A stretch of 64,000 nt of DNA from Pontixanthobacter sp. CEM42 (GTDB taxonomy: Bacteria > Pseudomonadota > Alphaproteobacteria > Sphingomonadales > Sphingomonadaceae): assembly GCF_017812015.1 (NCBI RefSeq), contig NZ_JADQTN010000001.1:474501-538500 (forward strand), given 5' to 3'. Shown one piece after another: positions 1 to 9,174 of this stretch; the stretch's first letter is position 1, and each line of letters starts with the position of its first letter. Position numbers and translations under genes: made by a program. The notes under the pieces were generated by a model, which had not been told where the DNA came from, did no database searches, and saw nothing but the letters and a program-made list of their open reading frames with translations.

Positions 1-1277
1 TCAGCTGCACTATTCTCGTAAGCGGTGCGCATATTGGTGACTTGCTCGGTGATTTCCGCTTCGCTGAAGCCGAATTGCAAAGCACGCCGGAACTCATCAA
101 CGGCAGTATCCAAACCGCGTTTCCAACCACCCTCTTCGGTGCTGACTGACACCTGGATAGTATCAGCCTCTTCGAAGAACTCGTTCACGCCAAAGCCAAC
201 GCTGCGAAATGGTGGATCTTCGCTACGCTGTAATCGCTGGAATCTGCGCGATAGCGCACCTCTGCCGACGCGTAGCAGCAAAGCTTTTTGGCGGTTTTCA
301 AGTGTGTCCGGTTCATCAACGAACGGCACATGGCGGAAGATCGAGACAGACTCGGTCAGCGCTGGATCCAGATAAATATCGGTTTCACCAGTTCGGGAAA
401 TATCGACCGGCCCAGCTTCTAGCTGCTCTGGAATCGGCGCGGCTTTCCAATCAGCGAACCGCGCACGAATTTTTTGCTCGACCACGCCAGGATCAAAATC
501 GCCAACAACAACCAGCACGGTATTTTGCGGAACATACTCGCGTTCCCAGAAGGCGCGGAGACCGGCTGCGTCAGCAGCTTCGAGCGTTTCCAGAGTCCCA
601 ATGGGCAGTCGCTGCGATAGATGCGAGCCGGGGAAACCGAATGCCAGACTATCGACGACATTCTTCAAGCTGTAATTGTTGCGCACGCGGCGTTCGGACA
701 GGATTACGCCACGCTCACGCTCGACAGCTTCCTCCGCGATGGTCAGTTCGCTGGCCGTCTCGCGCATCAGCATCAGCGCGGTATCGAGCAAATCGGGATC
801 GGCTTTGGGCAGGTTGAGCTTGTACTGTGTCCGCTCAAAACCGGTACTGGCATTTGTGTCCGCACCGAATGCCAAGCCTTTGCGTTCCAGCAGCTTGACC
901 ATTTCGCCCTCTGGTACATTGGTCGATCCGTTGAATGCCATGTGTTCGACATAGTGCGCAAAGCCGCGCTCTTTGTCGCGCTCGTTGATCGATCCTGTGT
1001 CCACCTCCATGCGGACCAGCGCAGTATTCTCCGGCCGGTTATTTCGCCGGATAATGTAACGCATTCCGTTGTCGAGCTTGCCGAAATGCCAGCCTGCTTC
1101 GGGCGTGAACTCGCTGTCTTCGAGATCCCAGTCTAAGGGATCCCATCCGACAGGCTTAGTTTCGTCCGCAGGAACGACCACGCTGGTGCCTTGTTCCTCC
1201 TGCGCGAGGGCGGGAGTGGCAAGGGCGGTTGTCAGAAGAAGCGAAAGCGCTGCGCGCGCAGAGAAACGGGAAATCAT
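1..1277 (-). CDS. M16 family zinc metallopeptidase (C-terminal part outside window)
   Basis: About 425 residues are visible before the gene runs off the left edge. The start ATG at 1277 is preceded on the minus strand by a purine-rich AGGCGGGG. The protein opens with a signal peptide ending near ALAQ (residue 26), so it is probably periplasmic. The inverted zinc motif HYVEH lies at about residues 108-112 in the setting GFAHYVEHMAFNG, which is diagnostic of M16 (pitrilysin/insulinase) peptidases. Family members degrade peptides and usually have two M16 repeats of about 450 residues each; only the first, catalytic half is seen here. The neighbour on the right is divergent, so this gene has its own promoter in the 86-base gap. 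The family call is firm, the substrate unknown. Confidence 0.9.
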   Translation of the reverse strand, partial: MISRFSARAALSLLLTTALATPALAQEEQGTSVVVPADETKPVGWDPLDWDLEDSEFTPEAGWHFGKLDNGMRYIIRRNNRPENTALVRMEVDTGSINERDKERGFAHYVEHMAFNGSTNVPEGEMVKLLERKGLAFGADTNASTGFERTQYKLNLPKADPDLLDTALMLMRETASELTIAEEAVERERGVILSERRVRNNYSLKNVVDSLAFGFPGSHLSQRLPIGTLETLEAADAAGLRAFWEREYVPQNTVLVVVGDFDPGVVEQKIRARFADWKAAPIPEQLEAGPVDISRTGETDIYLDPALTESVSIFRHVPFVDEPDTLENRQKALLLRVGRGALSRRFQRLQRSEDPPFRSVGFGVNEFFEEADTIQVSVSTEEGGWKRGLDTAVDEFRRALQFGFSEAEITEQVTNMRTAYENSAA

Positions 1278-1363
1278 CCCCGCCTCATGGCGAACTCTGG
1301 CTGAACCCGCAATGACGGACCGCGTTGGCTATTTCTCAATAGCTTGGCGATAGATGTGCCGAC

Positions 1364-2242
1364 ATGCTCATGGACCTTGTCTACAATCCTACAGCGGGCA
1401 GCTTTCACGAAGGGCGTTTGGCCGCGCTGATCGAAGCATTCCGTTTGCACAATATCGACGCGCGACCGGTAGCAACGGCGATCGGGTCGGTTGCGCTGTC
1501 GGCAAATGCCGATTGTGTTTGCGTTCATGGCGGCGATGGGACTTTGCGCGATACGGTTCAGGCATTGCGCGCGCGCGCAAGTTCGGTACCGCTATGCATT
1601 GCACCTGCCGGTACGATCAACCTCGTCGCGCGCGAACTAGGCTATGCGAAGGATCCCACAAAACTCGCCGGGCAAATACGCGCGGCATGGGATCGCGGAC
1701 CGCAGAGCTGGACCCGCTCTCCACTTTACCGGCTGGGCGATACGCCTATCGTTTCCTGCATGAGTGTCGGGCCGGATAGCGCGGCTGTTGCGGGAATCAA
1801 GCCGGCGTTGAAGCGGCGCATCGGTCGGTATGCGTATGTGGTCTCGGCGATGCGGCAAATGTATCGTTGGCAGCGCCAACCAATGGCTCTTACGGGCGAA
1901 CTTGCCGACGGTACGCCCTTTGCGTGCGAAGCAGAGATGATGATTCTCTCACGCGGCGCACTCTATGCTGGCCCTTTTCGTCTTAGCCCAGCCGCAGGAT
2001 TGAGAAGTGACAGCGTGGAATTGATCACAATCCGCCGCTCGACACGGTTTTCCGCGATGGCATTCAGCGCCGCTGCAGCGGTTCGTTTACCTGTCGGTAA
2101 ACTCGGCCTGTGCGAAATTCGCAGTGTACGCCGTATTTCGTTTGAAGAGACGGTTATACCGCTGCAGATTGATGGCGATATTATGCCGTATGGAACGGGT
2201 TCCATCGCGCCCAGCGGGCTCAATCTTACTTACTGCATCTAG
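1364..2242 (+). CDS. Diacylglycerol/lipid kinase family protein (YegS-like)
   Basis: This 292-residue protein has the features of the DAG kinase catalytic-domain family. These are an N-terminal YNPTAG phosphate-binding segment (residues 7-12), the nucleotide-binding GGDGT motif at about residues 56-60, and a C-terminal QIDGD near residue 268 that matches the conserved QxDGE-type motif. The length is typical of bacterial YegS/DgkB/LCB5-like lipid kinases, which phosphorylate diacylglycerol, phosphatidylglycerol or sphingoid bases using ATP. Sphingomonads make glycosphingolipids, so a sphingosine-like substrate is possible but not shown. It is transcribed alone; the convergent purC ends 6 bases downstream. 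Confidence 0.8.
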   Translation: MLMDLVYNPTAGSFHEGRLAALIEAFRLHNIDARPVATAIGSVALSANADCVCVHGGDGTLRDTVQALRARASSVPLCIAPAGTINLVARELGYAKDPTKLAGQIRAAWDRGPQSWTRSPLYRLGDTPIVSCMSVGPDSAAVAGIKPALKRRIGRYAYVVSAMRQMYRWQRQPMALTGELADGTPFACEAEMMILSRGALYAGPFRLSPAAGLRSDSVELITIRRSTRFSAMAFSAAAAVRLPVGKLGLCEIRSVRRISFEETVIPLQIDGDIMPYGTGSIAPSGLNLTYCI

Positions 2243-2247
2243 CTGGG

Positions 2248-3048
2248 TTACTTCTTCGCAGGTTTTCCGCGCATCTTGCCGCGGTGAGCGCTCATATCGA
2301 GAACTTCGCCCGGGCTGTTATCGTCATTGTTGAGGATACCGAGACGCCGTGCAACTTCCTGATAGGCGTCTTCGATCCCGCCAAGATCTTGCCGGAAGCG
2401 ATCTTTATCCATCTTCTCGTTAGTGTTCATATCCCACAGGCGGCAGCCATCAGGGCTGATTTCGTCCGCCAGAATGACGCGGCTGAAATCGCCATCATAG
2501 AGGCGGCCAAATTCGAGCTTGAAGTCGACCAGTCGGATGTCGATTCCCGCAAACATGCCGCACAGGAAATCATTCACGCGGATCGCCATGCTGGCAATGT
2601 CTTGCATTTCTTCCTGACTGGCCCAGTTGAAACAGGCGATATGTTCTTCGGAGATCAGCGGATCGCCCAGCGCATCGTCTTTGTAGTAATACTCGATCAG
2701 TGTGTGCGGTAGTTGGTCACCCTCTTTCAGCCCAAGTCGTTTGCAGATCGAACCCGCAGCGACATTGCGCAGGACCACTTCGATCGGAACAATCTCTACC
2801 TGCCGCACCAATTGCTCACGCATGTTCAACCGGCGGATGAAGTGAGTGGGGATGCCGATGTGGCTGAGGCGAGTGAACACATATTCGCTGATGCGATTGT
2901 TGATCACGCCTTTGCCGTTGATCGTGCCCTTTTTTTCAGCGTTGAAAGCCGTTGCATCATCTTTGAAATATTGGATGATCGTGCCCGGCTCTGGGCCTTC
3001 GTAAAGGATCTTGGCCTTGCCTTCATAGATTTGGCGACGACGGGACAT
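2248..3048 (-). CDS. purC: Phosphoribosylaminoimidazole-succinocarboxamide synthase
   Basis: PurC (SAICAR synthase) condenses CAIR with aspartate using ATP in step 7 of purine synthesis. The 266-residue protein begins with the family hallmark [17 protein letters not shown], the phosphate-binding glycine-rich segment. It contains the conserved block around residues 70-105 ([25 protein letters not shown]) and the DFKLEFG and LADEISPD catalytic segments. The start at 3048 is chosen because an AAGGA Shine-Dalgarno lies 7 bases upstream and the family begins at this methionine; an upstream in-frame extension to 3138 has no homology-like content. It is divergent from the enoyl-CoA hydratase gene and seems monocistronic. 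Confidence 0.95.
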   Translation of the reverse strand: MSRRRQIYEGKAKILYEGPEPGTIIQYFKDDATAFNAEKKGTINGKGVINNRISEYVFTRLSHIGIPTHFIRRLNMREQLVRQVEIVPIEVVLRNVAAGSICKRLGLKEGDQLPHTLIEYYYKDDALGDPLISEEHIACFNWASQEEMQDIASMAIRVNDFLCGMFAGIDIRLVDFKLEFGRLYDGDFSRVILADEISPDGCRLWDMNTNEKMDKDRFRQDLGGIEDAYQEVARRLGILNNDDNSPGEVLDMSAHRGKMRGKPAKK

Positions 3049-3219
3049 GCGGGTTCCTTCAAAATAGCAGCGCCCCGGCGGACTGCGATAGTGCCGGGGC
3101 GTTTGCATCGTCTTACAAGCGAATTGAGCTTGGCGCAATCAGGGTGCGATTAGAGCCGCTTCGTCTTCCACCGTGAGGATTGGCTTGCCGCGATGCGCCA
3201 TGCGCGCCATTGCGGTGCA

Positions 3220-3975
3220 ATGACAATTCGATTTGAACGCGACGGAGCAATCGGCTCCTTGCTGATTGACCGTGCGGAGCGCCGCAATGCGATTACTCTG
3301 GCGATGTGGCAGGCAATCCCTGCCTTGCTTGATCAGATCGAAGGAGAGAGAGGTCTGCGCGCTCTTGTTGTTAGGGCCGCAGAGAGCGGTGCGTTCAGCG
3401 TCGGTGCGGATATTCGCGAAATGCTTGCCAACAAGGGTGACGCGGTTTGGTTGGCAGACAATCATGCGGCGATTTCCGATGCGCAGCACCGGCTCGCACG
3501 TTGTTCGATACCGACGATCGCGTTTGTCGAGGGCGATTGCATTGGCGGCGGTTGTGCAGTGGCGTTGGCGTGCGACATTCGCATTGCTACGCGAACTGCC
3601 CGGCTCGGAATCACACCCGCGAAGCTGGGCCTGGTCTATCCCTTTCACGACGTGAAACTGCTGGCCGATCTGGTTGGCCCCGGGCAGGCGAAGCGCTTGC
3701 TCTACACCGGCGAATTGATCGACGTGGAGGAAGCGGCGCGGATCGGTTTGGTCGAGATTATTGCCAATAGCGCCGATGGCGTTGTCGAGACTATCGCAGC
3801 GAATTCGAGCGGATCAAACCGCACAATGAAGCGGATGCTGCGCCGGATTCTCGATGGTCAAACGGAAGAAGATCTCGCGACAAGCGACATGTTTGCGGCG
3901 GCTTTCGAGAGCGATGATTTCGCCCAGGGTACCACAGCTTTTGTCGAGAAGCGCAAACCGAAGTTCACCGATTAG
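3220..3975 (+). CDS. Enoyl-CoA hydratase/isomerase family protein
   Basis: A crotonase-fold protein of 251 residues (start at 3220 gives MTIRFERDG, the usual family N-terminus; an ATG at 3193 is possible). The oxyanion-hole segments are visible: ERRNAIT near residue 23 and SVGADIREM near 62-70. GGGCAVALACDIRIA (about 110-124) holds the second oxyanion-forming glycine, followed by the acidic helix region. Such enzymes hydrate trans-2-enoyl-CoA in beta-oxidation. It lies 9 bases upstream of a dienoyl-CoA reductase-like SDR on the same strand, so the pair forms an operon, probably for breakdown of unsaturated fatty acids. Exact substrate cannot be told. Confidence 0.82.
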   Translation: MTIRFERDGAIGSLLIDRAERRNAITLAMWQAIPALLDQIEGERGLRALVVRAAESGAFSVGADIREMLANKGDAVWLADNHAAISDAQHRLARCSIPTIAFVEGDCIGGGCAVALACDIRIATRTARLGITPAKLGLVYPFHDVKLLADLVGPGQAKRLLYTGELIDVEEAARIGLVEIIANSADGVVETIAANSSGSNRTMKRMLRRILDGQTEEDLATSDMFAAAFESDDFAQGTTAFVEKRKPKFTD

Positions 3976-3984
3976 GAGAGACCG

Positions 3985-4884
3985 ATGGACGTATCAAAGC
4001 TGATGTATCGTGATCGTCTGATGGATGGTCAGCGCATTCTGGTGACCGGTGGGGGCACCGGCCTTGGTCGCGAAATGACCGAAGCATTTCTGACGCTCGG
4101 CGCCACGGTGCATATTTGCGGGAGACGTCAGAACAAGCTTGATGAAACTGCGCAGGAGTTGATGGAGGCTCATGGTGGGAGTGTGGTTGGTCATGCCTGC
4201 GACATCCGCGATGCCGAGGCGATTGATGCGATGGTCGATGCGATATGGGCAGATGGCGGCGCGCTGACCGGTGTGGTCAACAACGCGGCGGGCAACTTCA
4301 TCAGCCGGACCGAAGATCTGTCGATCAACGGCTTCAACGCGATTTCGGACATCGTCTTTCGCGGGACATTTTATCTGACGCATAATATCGGCAAACGTCT
4401 GATCGCAGAGAAGAAATCAGCCAGTTTTCTCTCTATCCTGACTACATGGGTTTGGAATGGGGGGCCGTTTGTTGTCCCCTCCGCGATGTCGAAGTCGGCA
4501 ATCAACACCATGACTCAAAGCCTTGCGGTTGAGTGGGGGCGCTATGGCCTGCGCTTCAATGCTATCGCTCCTGGTCTATTCCCAACTGACGGTATGAGCG
4601 CGCGGCTGTCACCGGGAGGGCGCGGTGATAATTCGAATGACCGGATGAACCCGATGGGCCGTCACGGCGAAATGCACGAACTTGCCAATCTAGCCGTATT
4701 CTTGATGGGGCCGGGCGCCGAATGGGTGAATGGCCAGACCATCGCCATCGACGGCGCGGGCTATCAGGCGAATAGCGGTAATTTTTACCAGACTCTCGCG
4801 CCGCTGGGTGATGCCGAGTGGGAGCAAATGCGCAATATGATCAAGGGCACCAACGCCAAGGACAAGGCCGACCGGGCTAGTTAG
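3985..4884 (+). CDS. SDR family oxidoreductase, 2,4-dienoyl-CoA reductase-like
   Basis: This 299-residue Rossmann protein has the TGGGTGLG cofactor motif (about residues 21-28), the NNAAG segment (about 97-101) and a conserved GRYGLRFNAIAPG block after the active site. Where classical SDRs have Tyr-X-X-X-Lys the sequence reads SAMSK, so the usual catalytic tyrosine is missing at that place. This is the pattern of the peroxisomal/mitochondrial 2,4-dienoyl-CoA reductase branch, where the active-site residues are displaced. It would reduce 2,4-dienoyl-CoA to 3-enoyl-CoA with NADPH. It follows the enoyl-CoA hydratase gene by 9 bases with a GGAGAG ribosome site, which fits an auxiliary beta-oxidation operon. 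Confidence 0.8.
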   Translation: MDVSKLMYRDRLMDGQRILVTGGGTGLGREMTEAFLTLGATVHICGRRQNKLDETAQELMEAHGGSVVGHACDIRDAEAIDAMVDAIWADGGALTGVVNNAAGNFISRTEDLSINGFNAISDIVFRGTFYLTHNIGKRLIAEKKSASFLSILTTWVWNGGPFVVPSAMSKSAINTMTQSLAVEWGRYGLRFNAIAPGLFPTDGMSARLSPGGRGDNSNDRMNPMGRHGEMHELANLAVFLMGPGAEWVNGQTIAIDGAGYQANSGNFYQTLAPLGDAEWEQMRNMIKGTNAKDKADRAS

Positions 4885-4927
4885 TCCGATCGCACGGACT
4901 TTCTATCTGGCACAGCATATCGCGTGT

Positions 4928-4943
4928 TTGACAACGTTATCAA
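4928..4943. promoter_or_regulatory. LacI-type operator candidate (site 1)
   Basis: The sequence TTGACAACGTTATCAA is an inverted repeat with 7-base arms around CG and one arm mismatch. It sits 32 bases before the ATG of the cupin lipoprotein gene and closely matches two further sites at 11801 and 29191. The central CG palindrome is typical of LacI-family operators. The assumed regulator is the LacI protein encoded at 14280. Confidence 0.6.
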
Positions 4944-4974
4944 CTTGAGTAGTGTTACCTGTAAGGAGGGCTTT

Positions 4975-5445
4975 ATGAAAAACGCAATTTCCATGATTCT
5001 TGCTGCTGGTCTGCTTGCATCTTGCACGGCGCCTGAAAGCGACAGCGCGGCAGCTGCAGAGAGTGACGGGGCATCAGCCATCGGGACACAAGTGCTGACG
5101 CTGGATGAAGCCGAAAAAGCCTCTGAAGAATGGGGCGAGTTCGTCAAATATTACGAGGGCGAAACGCGCGGAACGCGCGAGTTGCTGTCGGGCACCGCAG
5201 AGATTAAACCCGGTATGGAGATTCATCCGCCGCACACCCATGCCGAGGAAGAGTTCCTGATGGTGCTCGAAGGCCAAGGTGAATGGACGGTCGGAACTGA
5301 GACATTCGCCGCCAAGACTGGCGACATGCTCTACGCTGCACCGTGGGACAGCCACGGGATTAGGAACACCGGTGACACCACGTTGAAATTTGTGTTCTGG
5401 AAGTGGAATTCCAAGGGCATGGAAACGCCGCCAGAACCCAAATGA
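4975..5445 (+). CDS. Cupin-domain lipoprotein
   Basis: The start ATG at 4975 follows a strong AAGGAGGG ribosome site. The 156-residue product begins with a short lipoprotein signal, MKNAISMILAAGLLASC, with lipobox LLASC and the acceptor cysteine near residue 17. Residues 65-150 form a single cupin barrel: motif 1 is HPPHTHAEEEFLMVLEG with metal ligands H, H and E, and motif 2 contains PWDSHGIRN. It is probably an extracytoplasmic metal-binding cupin, either a sugar-binding or isomerase-like factor. It stands first in a putative operon with the DUF5060 glycosidase and gntP, directly downstream of an operator-like palindrome. No specific activity can be named. Confidence 0.72.
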   Translation: MKNAISMILAAGLLASCTAPESDSAAAAESDGASAIGTQVLTLDEAEKASEEWGEFVKYYEGETRGTRELLSGTAEIKPGMEIHPPHTHAEEEFLMVLEGQGEWTVGTETFAAKTGDMLYAAPWDSHGIRNTGDTTLKFVFWKWNSKGMETPPEPK

Positions 5446-5481
5446 TTATCGAATGATGGCCCAGCCGAAAGACACCGCAGC

Positions 5482-7317
5482 TTGAAGAATTGGGCAAGCC
5501 TAATTGCCGCGGCTTTGCTGACCGCGTGCACAGGCGCGCTCGCTGAAAAGCCGCCCGTCGTGGTGCACGTTGAGCCGGTTATGACAGAGCCGGTGTTCGA
5601 GCAGTGGCACCCGGTTGTGATCGACTTTGCTGGCCCCCAGACAAGCGAAGGCGCAGCGATCAACCCATTTCTGGACTACCGCCTTCAAGTCACATTTATG
5701 CACGAGAGTGGCACGAAGGTCATTCGCGGTTTCTACGCGGCCGATGGCAAAGCTGCGGAGACAAGCGCGGATAGCGGCAATGTCTGGCGGGTGCGGTTTG
5801 CACCGCATTTGCCAGGTGAGTGGTCTTATCGTGCCGAACTAAGAACGGGCGCAAAGATCGCCCTGTTGGATGATGATGCGGCCGGAAGGCTTGTTCCCAT
5901 GCGGAATGCGGGTGGCTCCTTCACCGTGACTAAGTCTCAAACCGCCTCGGACGACTTCCGCACGCGTGGCCGGATCATCCAAAATGGTCGCCATTTTCGC
6001 TTTGCCGGCAGCGACAAATATTGGCTCAAGGGCGGCGCAAACAGCCCGGAGAACCTGTTCGGTTATGGCGATATAGACGGCACGTACCGGCAGGCTGAAC
6101 AGGCCCGCGATGGTGAAGCCTCATCGGGCTCAGAACTTCACACATACGCTCCGCATTTGCGCGATTGGCGCGCGGGTGATCCGCAATGGCAGAGCGGGAA
6201 AGGCAAGGCACTGATTGGCGCTCTGAACTACCTTGCTGATGAAGGGATGAATGCTGTCTATCTGCTGACGATGAATGTCGAGGGTGATGGCAACGATGTT
6301 TGGCCATGGCGCGAACCAAACGATCCCACGCGCTTTGATGTCAGCAAGCTGGCGCAGTGGGACATTGTTTTTACGCATATGCAGCAGCGCGGGATCATGG
6401 TGCATTTGGTCACGCAGGAGACCGAGAACGAGCTGATGCTCGATGGCGGTGATACTGGCCCAATGCGGCAACTTTACTATCGTGAGTTGATCGCGCGGTT
6501 CGCGCATCATCCGGCGCTGACGTGGAATTTAGGCGAGGAGAATGGCCCGGTCCATTGGCGGCCTGAGGGACAAGACGTTGCACAGCGGATGGCGATGGCG
6601 GACTTTATCGACCGGCATGATCCTTACGACAATCCGATCCTGCTCCACACACATGCTGAGCAAGCCGACAAGGATGAAATTCTCACCCCGCTGCTCGGCC
6701 ATGCTTCGCTTGATGGGCTGTCATTTCAGGTGTCCGATCCGCAATTGGTCAATGCTGAAACACGCAAGTGGCTGGCGCTTTCGGCCGCCAGTGACCGCCC
6801 ATGGATGATCACGATGGACGAGATTGGTCCGTGGCATACCGGCGCAAAGGCTGACGTCGATGATCCGACGCATGATGTCATGCGCCGCCATGCTTTGTGG
6901 GGGGCGTTGCTGGCTGGCTCGGCAGGCGTCGAATGGTACTTCGGTGCTCGCCAAAAGGGCAATGATCTGACCACTGAAGACTGGCGATCGCGCGCGGAAT
7001 TGTGGAAGCAGACCCGGAACGCTCTCGAGTTTTTCGAACAATATCTACCCTATTGGGAGATGATACCGTGCGAGAGGGTAGAGCCCTATTGTTACGCCAA
7101 ACCGGGTGAAGTCGTTGCCGTCTACTTCCGGCCCGATCAGATCGGCTCTTTCACTTTGGATGGCGACGGCGACGGCTGGCAAATCCACTGGTTTGATCCG
7201 GTCGCAGGCGGTGATTTGCAGTCCGGGAGCGTGACCAGCGTGACAGGAACATCAAGCATCGGAAAACCGCCTTCTGAAGATCGCGACTGGGTGATGCTGG
7301 CGCGGCGCACGAAGTGA
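5482..7317 (+). CDS. DUF5060-type glycoside hydrolase lipoprotein
   Basis: The 611-residue protein has a lipoprotein signal (ALLTAC lipobox, Cys near residue 16). A beta-sandwich N-domain at about 30-125 has the DUF5060 pattern (VWRVRFAPHLPGEWSYRAEL). A TIM-barrel hydrolase of the DUF4038/DUF5060 apiosidase-like kind follows, from about 160. Candidate catalytic acids are the glutamates in LTWNLGEENG (about 352) and in WMITMDEIGPW (about 450). No ATG is available in frame at the right place; translation appears to start at TTG 5482, with a weak ribosome site. It follows the cupin gene by 36 bases. It probably releases a plant or algal side-chain sugar at the outer membrane or in the periplasm; the exact substrate is not determinable. 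Confidence 0.75.
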   Translation: MKNWASLIAAALLTACTGALAEKPPVVVHVEPVMTEPVFEQWHPVVIDFAGPQTSEGAAINPFLDYRLQVTFMHESGTKVIRGFYAADGKAAETSADSGNVWRVRFAPHLPGEWSYRAELRTGAKIALLDDDAAGRLVPMRNAGGSFTVTKSQTASDDFRTRGRIIQNGRHFRFAGSDKYWLKGGANSPENLFGYGDIDGTYRQAEQARDGEASSGSELHTYAPHLRDWRAGDPQWQSGKGKALIGALNYLADEGMNAVYLLTMNVEGDGNDVWPWREPNDPTRFDVSKLAQWDIVFTHMQQRGIMVHLVTQETENELMLDGGDTGPMRQLYYRELIARFAHHPALTWNLGEENGPVHWRPEGQDVAQRMAMADFIDRHDPYDNPILLHTHAEQADKDEILTPLLGHASLDGLSFQVSDPQLVNAETRKWLALSAASDRPWMITMDEIGPWHTGAKADVDDPTHDVMRRHALWGALLAGSAGVEWYFGARQKGNDLTTEDWRSRAELWKQTRNALEFFEQYLPYWEMIPCERVEPYCYAKPGEVVAVYFRPDQIGSFTLDGDGDGWQIHWFDPVAGGDLQSGSVTSVTGTSSIGKPPSEDRDWVMLARRTK

Positions 7318-7326
7318 GGGGATAAC

Positions 7327-8691
7327 ATGCAGCCATTGTTAGATATCGCGCCGGAATCACGCGCTCTTTGGGCAACGGTGGCGGGAGTTGCCGCGCTGCT
7401 GTTCTTCATTCTGCATCGGAAATTCCCCGCATTTCCTGCGCTACTATTGTCGGCATTGCTAACCGGCCTTGCGGCTGGACTTTCACCGGAAGCAGTCATC
7501 GGATCCATTCAAAGCGGGATGGGCGGGGTGCTCGGCTTTATCGCGATCATTGTCGGGCTGGGTGCATTGCTGGGCGCATTTCTTGAGGCTGGCGGCGGCG
7601 CGCAGGCACTGGCGCGCTCGATCATTTCCGAGCGTTCGCCGGGCGTCGCGCGTTACGGCTTGGGTTTTGCCGGAATCCTGATCGCGATACCAGTGTTCTT
7701 CGATGTCGGATTGATCCTGTTGATCGCATTGGTGCGCGCTATTGCAAAACGCGCCGCGAAACCGGCGATTGCCTTTGGTTTGCCGCTGCTGGCCGGACTG
7801 GCTGCCGGGCACGCTTTCATCCCGCCCACACCGGGGCCGGTGGCTGTGGCAGACATTCTCGGCGCGCCGCTCGGCCTTGTCATTCTGTGTGGTCTGGCTG
7901 CTGGCATACCGGCAATGCTGGTCGCGGGACCAATCTATTCCGGCTTTGCCGAGCGGCGAGGCTGGCTCGCCTTCGGGACGATTCCAGACACTGACGACGA
8001 AGAGACCGCACAATTCACGCCAGGCCTCGCTGCAAAAGCGCTTTCAGTCATCGCCTTTCCGATTGTTCTGATCGTGGCTGCGGCCCTCGTCGGATCGAAT
8101 GAAGAGGGTGCCGGCTTCGCGGCCCAGAGCATTGCCTTTCTTGGTCATCCCTTTGTCGCCTTGCTGATGGCATGCGGCCTTGCTGCGCTGCTGCTGAAGC
8201 CGGACCAGGCAGCAGATCAAAGCAAGTTGCGTGATGCCATCGAACGTGCGTTTGAACCAACTGCAGCGATCATCTTGGTGACCGGCGCGGGCGGCGCATT
8301 CAAGCAGGTGCTGATCGACACGGGCGCAGGTGATGCGTTGGCGCAATCCGCCGTGGGCATCGGTCTGACGCCGTTGGTTGCTGGCTTCGCATTGGCTGCA
8401 ATCGTGCGGGTGGCACAAGGATCCGCAACTGTTGCTATGTTGACCGCAGCCGGCCTAGTTGCACCATTAGCGAGCGCGGCAGGTATGGACGCGTATGGCC
8501 TAGCCCTGCTGACGATATCGATTGCTGCAGGCGCGAGTGTGCTCAGCCATGTGAACGATTCGGGCTTTTGGCTCGTGTCGCGCTATTTTGGGCTGAGCAT
8601 GGCAGAGACGATGCGCAGTTGGACGGTTGCTTCGACATTGGTCGGAGTCGTCGGCTTCGCTCTGATCCTGCTGATGGCTCTATTAGGCTAG
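7327..8691 (+). CDS. Gluconate:H+ symporter, GntP family
   Basis: This 454-residue membrane protein is made of about 12 hydrophobic segments. It carries GntP-family signatures, such as GLGALLGAFLEAGGGAQALA (about 78-97), IPVFFDVGLILL (about 120-131), and HAFIPPTPGPVAVADILGA (about 162-180), which is the conserved substrate-site loop of gluconate permeases. It lies 9 bases downstream of the glycosidase. The gluconokinase gene at 8683-9174 points toward it and overlaps its end, so uptake and phosphorylation of gluconate are physically coupled although on opposite strands. GntP members also carry idonate, fructuronate or 2-keto acids, but the neighbouring gluconokinase and gluconolactonase support gluconate. 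Confidence 0.88.
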   Translation: MQPLLDIAPESRALWATVAGVAALLFFILHRKFPAFPALLLSALLTGLAAGLSPEAVIGSIQSGMGGVLGFIAIIVGLGALLGAFLEAGGGAQALARSIISERSPGVARYGLGFAGILIAIPVFFDVGLILLIALVRAIAKRAAKPAIAFGLPLLAGLAAGHAFIPPTPGPVAVADILGAPLGLVILCGLAAGIPAMLVAGPIYSGFAERRGWLAFGTIPDTDDEETAQFTPGLAAKALSVIAFPIVLIVAAALVGSNEEGAGFAAQSIAFLGHPFVALLMACGLAALLLKPDQAADQSKLRDAIERAFEPTAAIILVTGAGGAFKQVLIDTGAGDALAQSAVGIGLTPLVAGFALAAIVRVAQGSATVAMLTAAGLVAPLASAAGMDAYGLALLTISIAAGASVLSHVNDSGFWLVSRYFGLSMAETMRSWTVASTLVGVVGFALILLMALLG

Positions 8692-9174
8692 TTTGCCGAT
8701 AATAGTGTCGACCAGTTCGGTGACTGGCTTGCTCGCATGCAGGATCAAAGCACCATCGGGCACCGTCAACGCGGCGATCTGACTGTCTATTAGTTCTGGA
8801 TGCATAAAGTGGTCGGTGCGTGTTTTGACACGCTCCGCCAAGGTTTCGCGCGATAGTTCGAGCATCACAAAGCGGATATCGCGGCGGCTTTCGTCGACCA
8901 GCCGCCGCTGGACATAGGGCGTCAGTGCTGAGCAGGCCGCGACGATCGTTGGCGCAGAAAGACTGTCCATCACCGATACCAGTTCGTCGATCCACGCGGC
9001 GCGATCCTGGTCGGTCAGTGCAGCACCTGCGGTCAATTTGGCGATGTTTGCTGGCGGGTGAAAGTCATCCCCTTCAACCAGCGGCCACGCCGTTTTGGCG
9101 GACAAAGCCTTGCCGACGGTCGATTTGCCGCAACCCGATGGCCCCATCACAACGATGGCTTGCGATGTAGTCAT
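8683..9174 (-). CDS. gntK: Gluconokinase
   Basis: GntK phosphorylates gluconate to 6-phosphogluconate with ATP, feeding the Entner-Doudoroff or pentose phosphate route. The 163-residue protein has the P-loop GPSGCGKST (residues 12-20) and the gluconokinase signature EGDDFHPPANIAKLTAGAAL (about 34-53). It also has SRRDIRFVMLELSRETLAER with TRTDHFMHP (about 95-125) typical of the lid region. The length matches GntK/GntV of other proteobacteria. The ATG at 9174 overlaps the TGA of the upstream GH3 gene by one base (TGATG), so it is probably translated by coupling. Its 3' end overlaps gntP by nine bases on the opposite strand. Confidence 0.93.
   Translation of the reverse strand: MTTSQAIVVMGPSGCGKSTVGKALSAKTAWPLVEGDDFHPPANIAKLTAGAALTDQDRAAWIDELVSVMDSLSAPTIVAACSALTPYVQRRLVDESRRDIRFVMLELSRETLAERVKTRTDHFMHPELIDSQIAALTVPDGALILHASKPVTELVDTIIGKLA

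Noticed and set aside
3070-3101. GC-rich hairpin (CGCCCCGG / CCGGGGCG) in the purC leader
   Set aside because: Loop of about 15 bases and no U-run on either strand; not convincing as terminator or riboswitch.
3139-3213. Short minus-strand frame ending in KPILTVEDEAALIAP between purC and the enoyl-CoA hydratase
   Set aside because: No ribosome site and it lies over the divergent promoter and start of the hydratase gene; no recognisable family.
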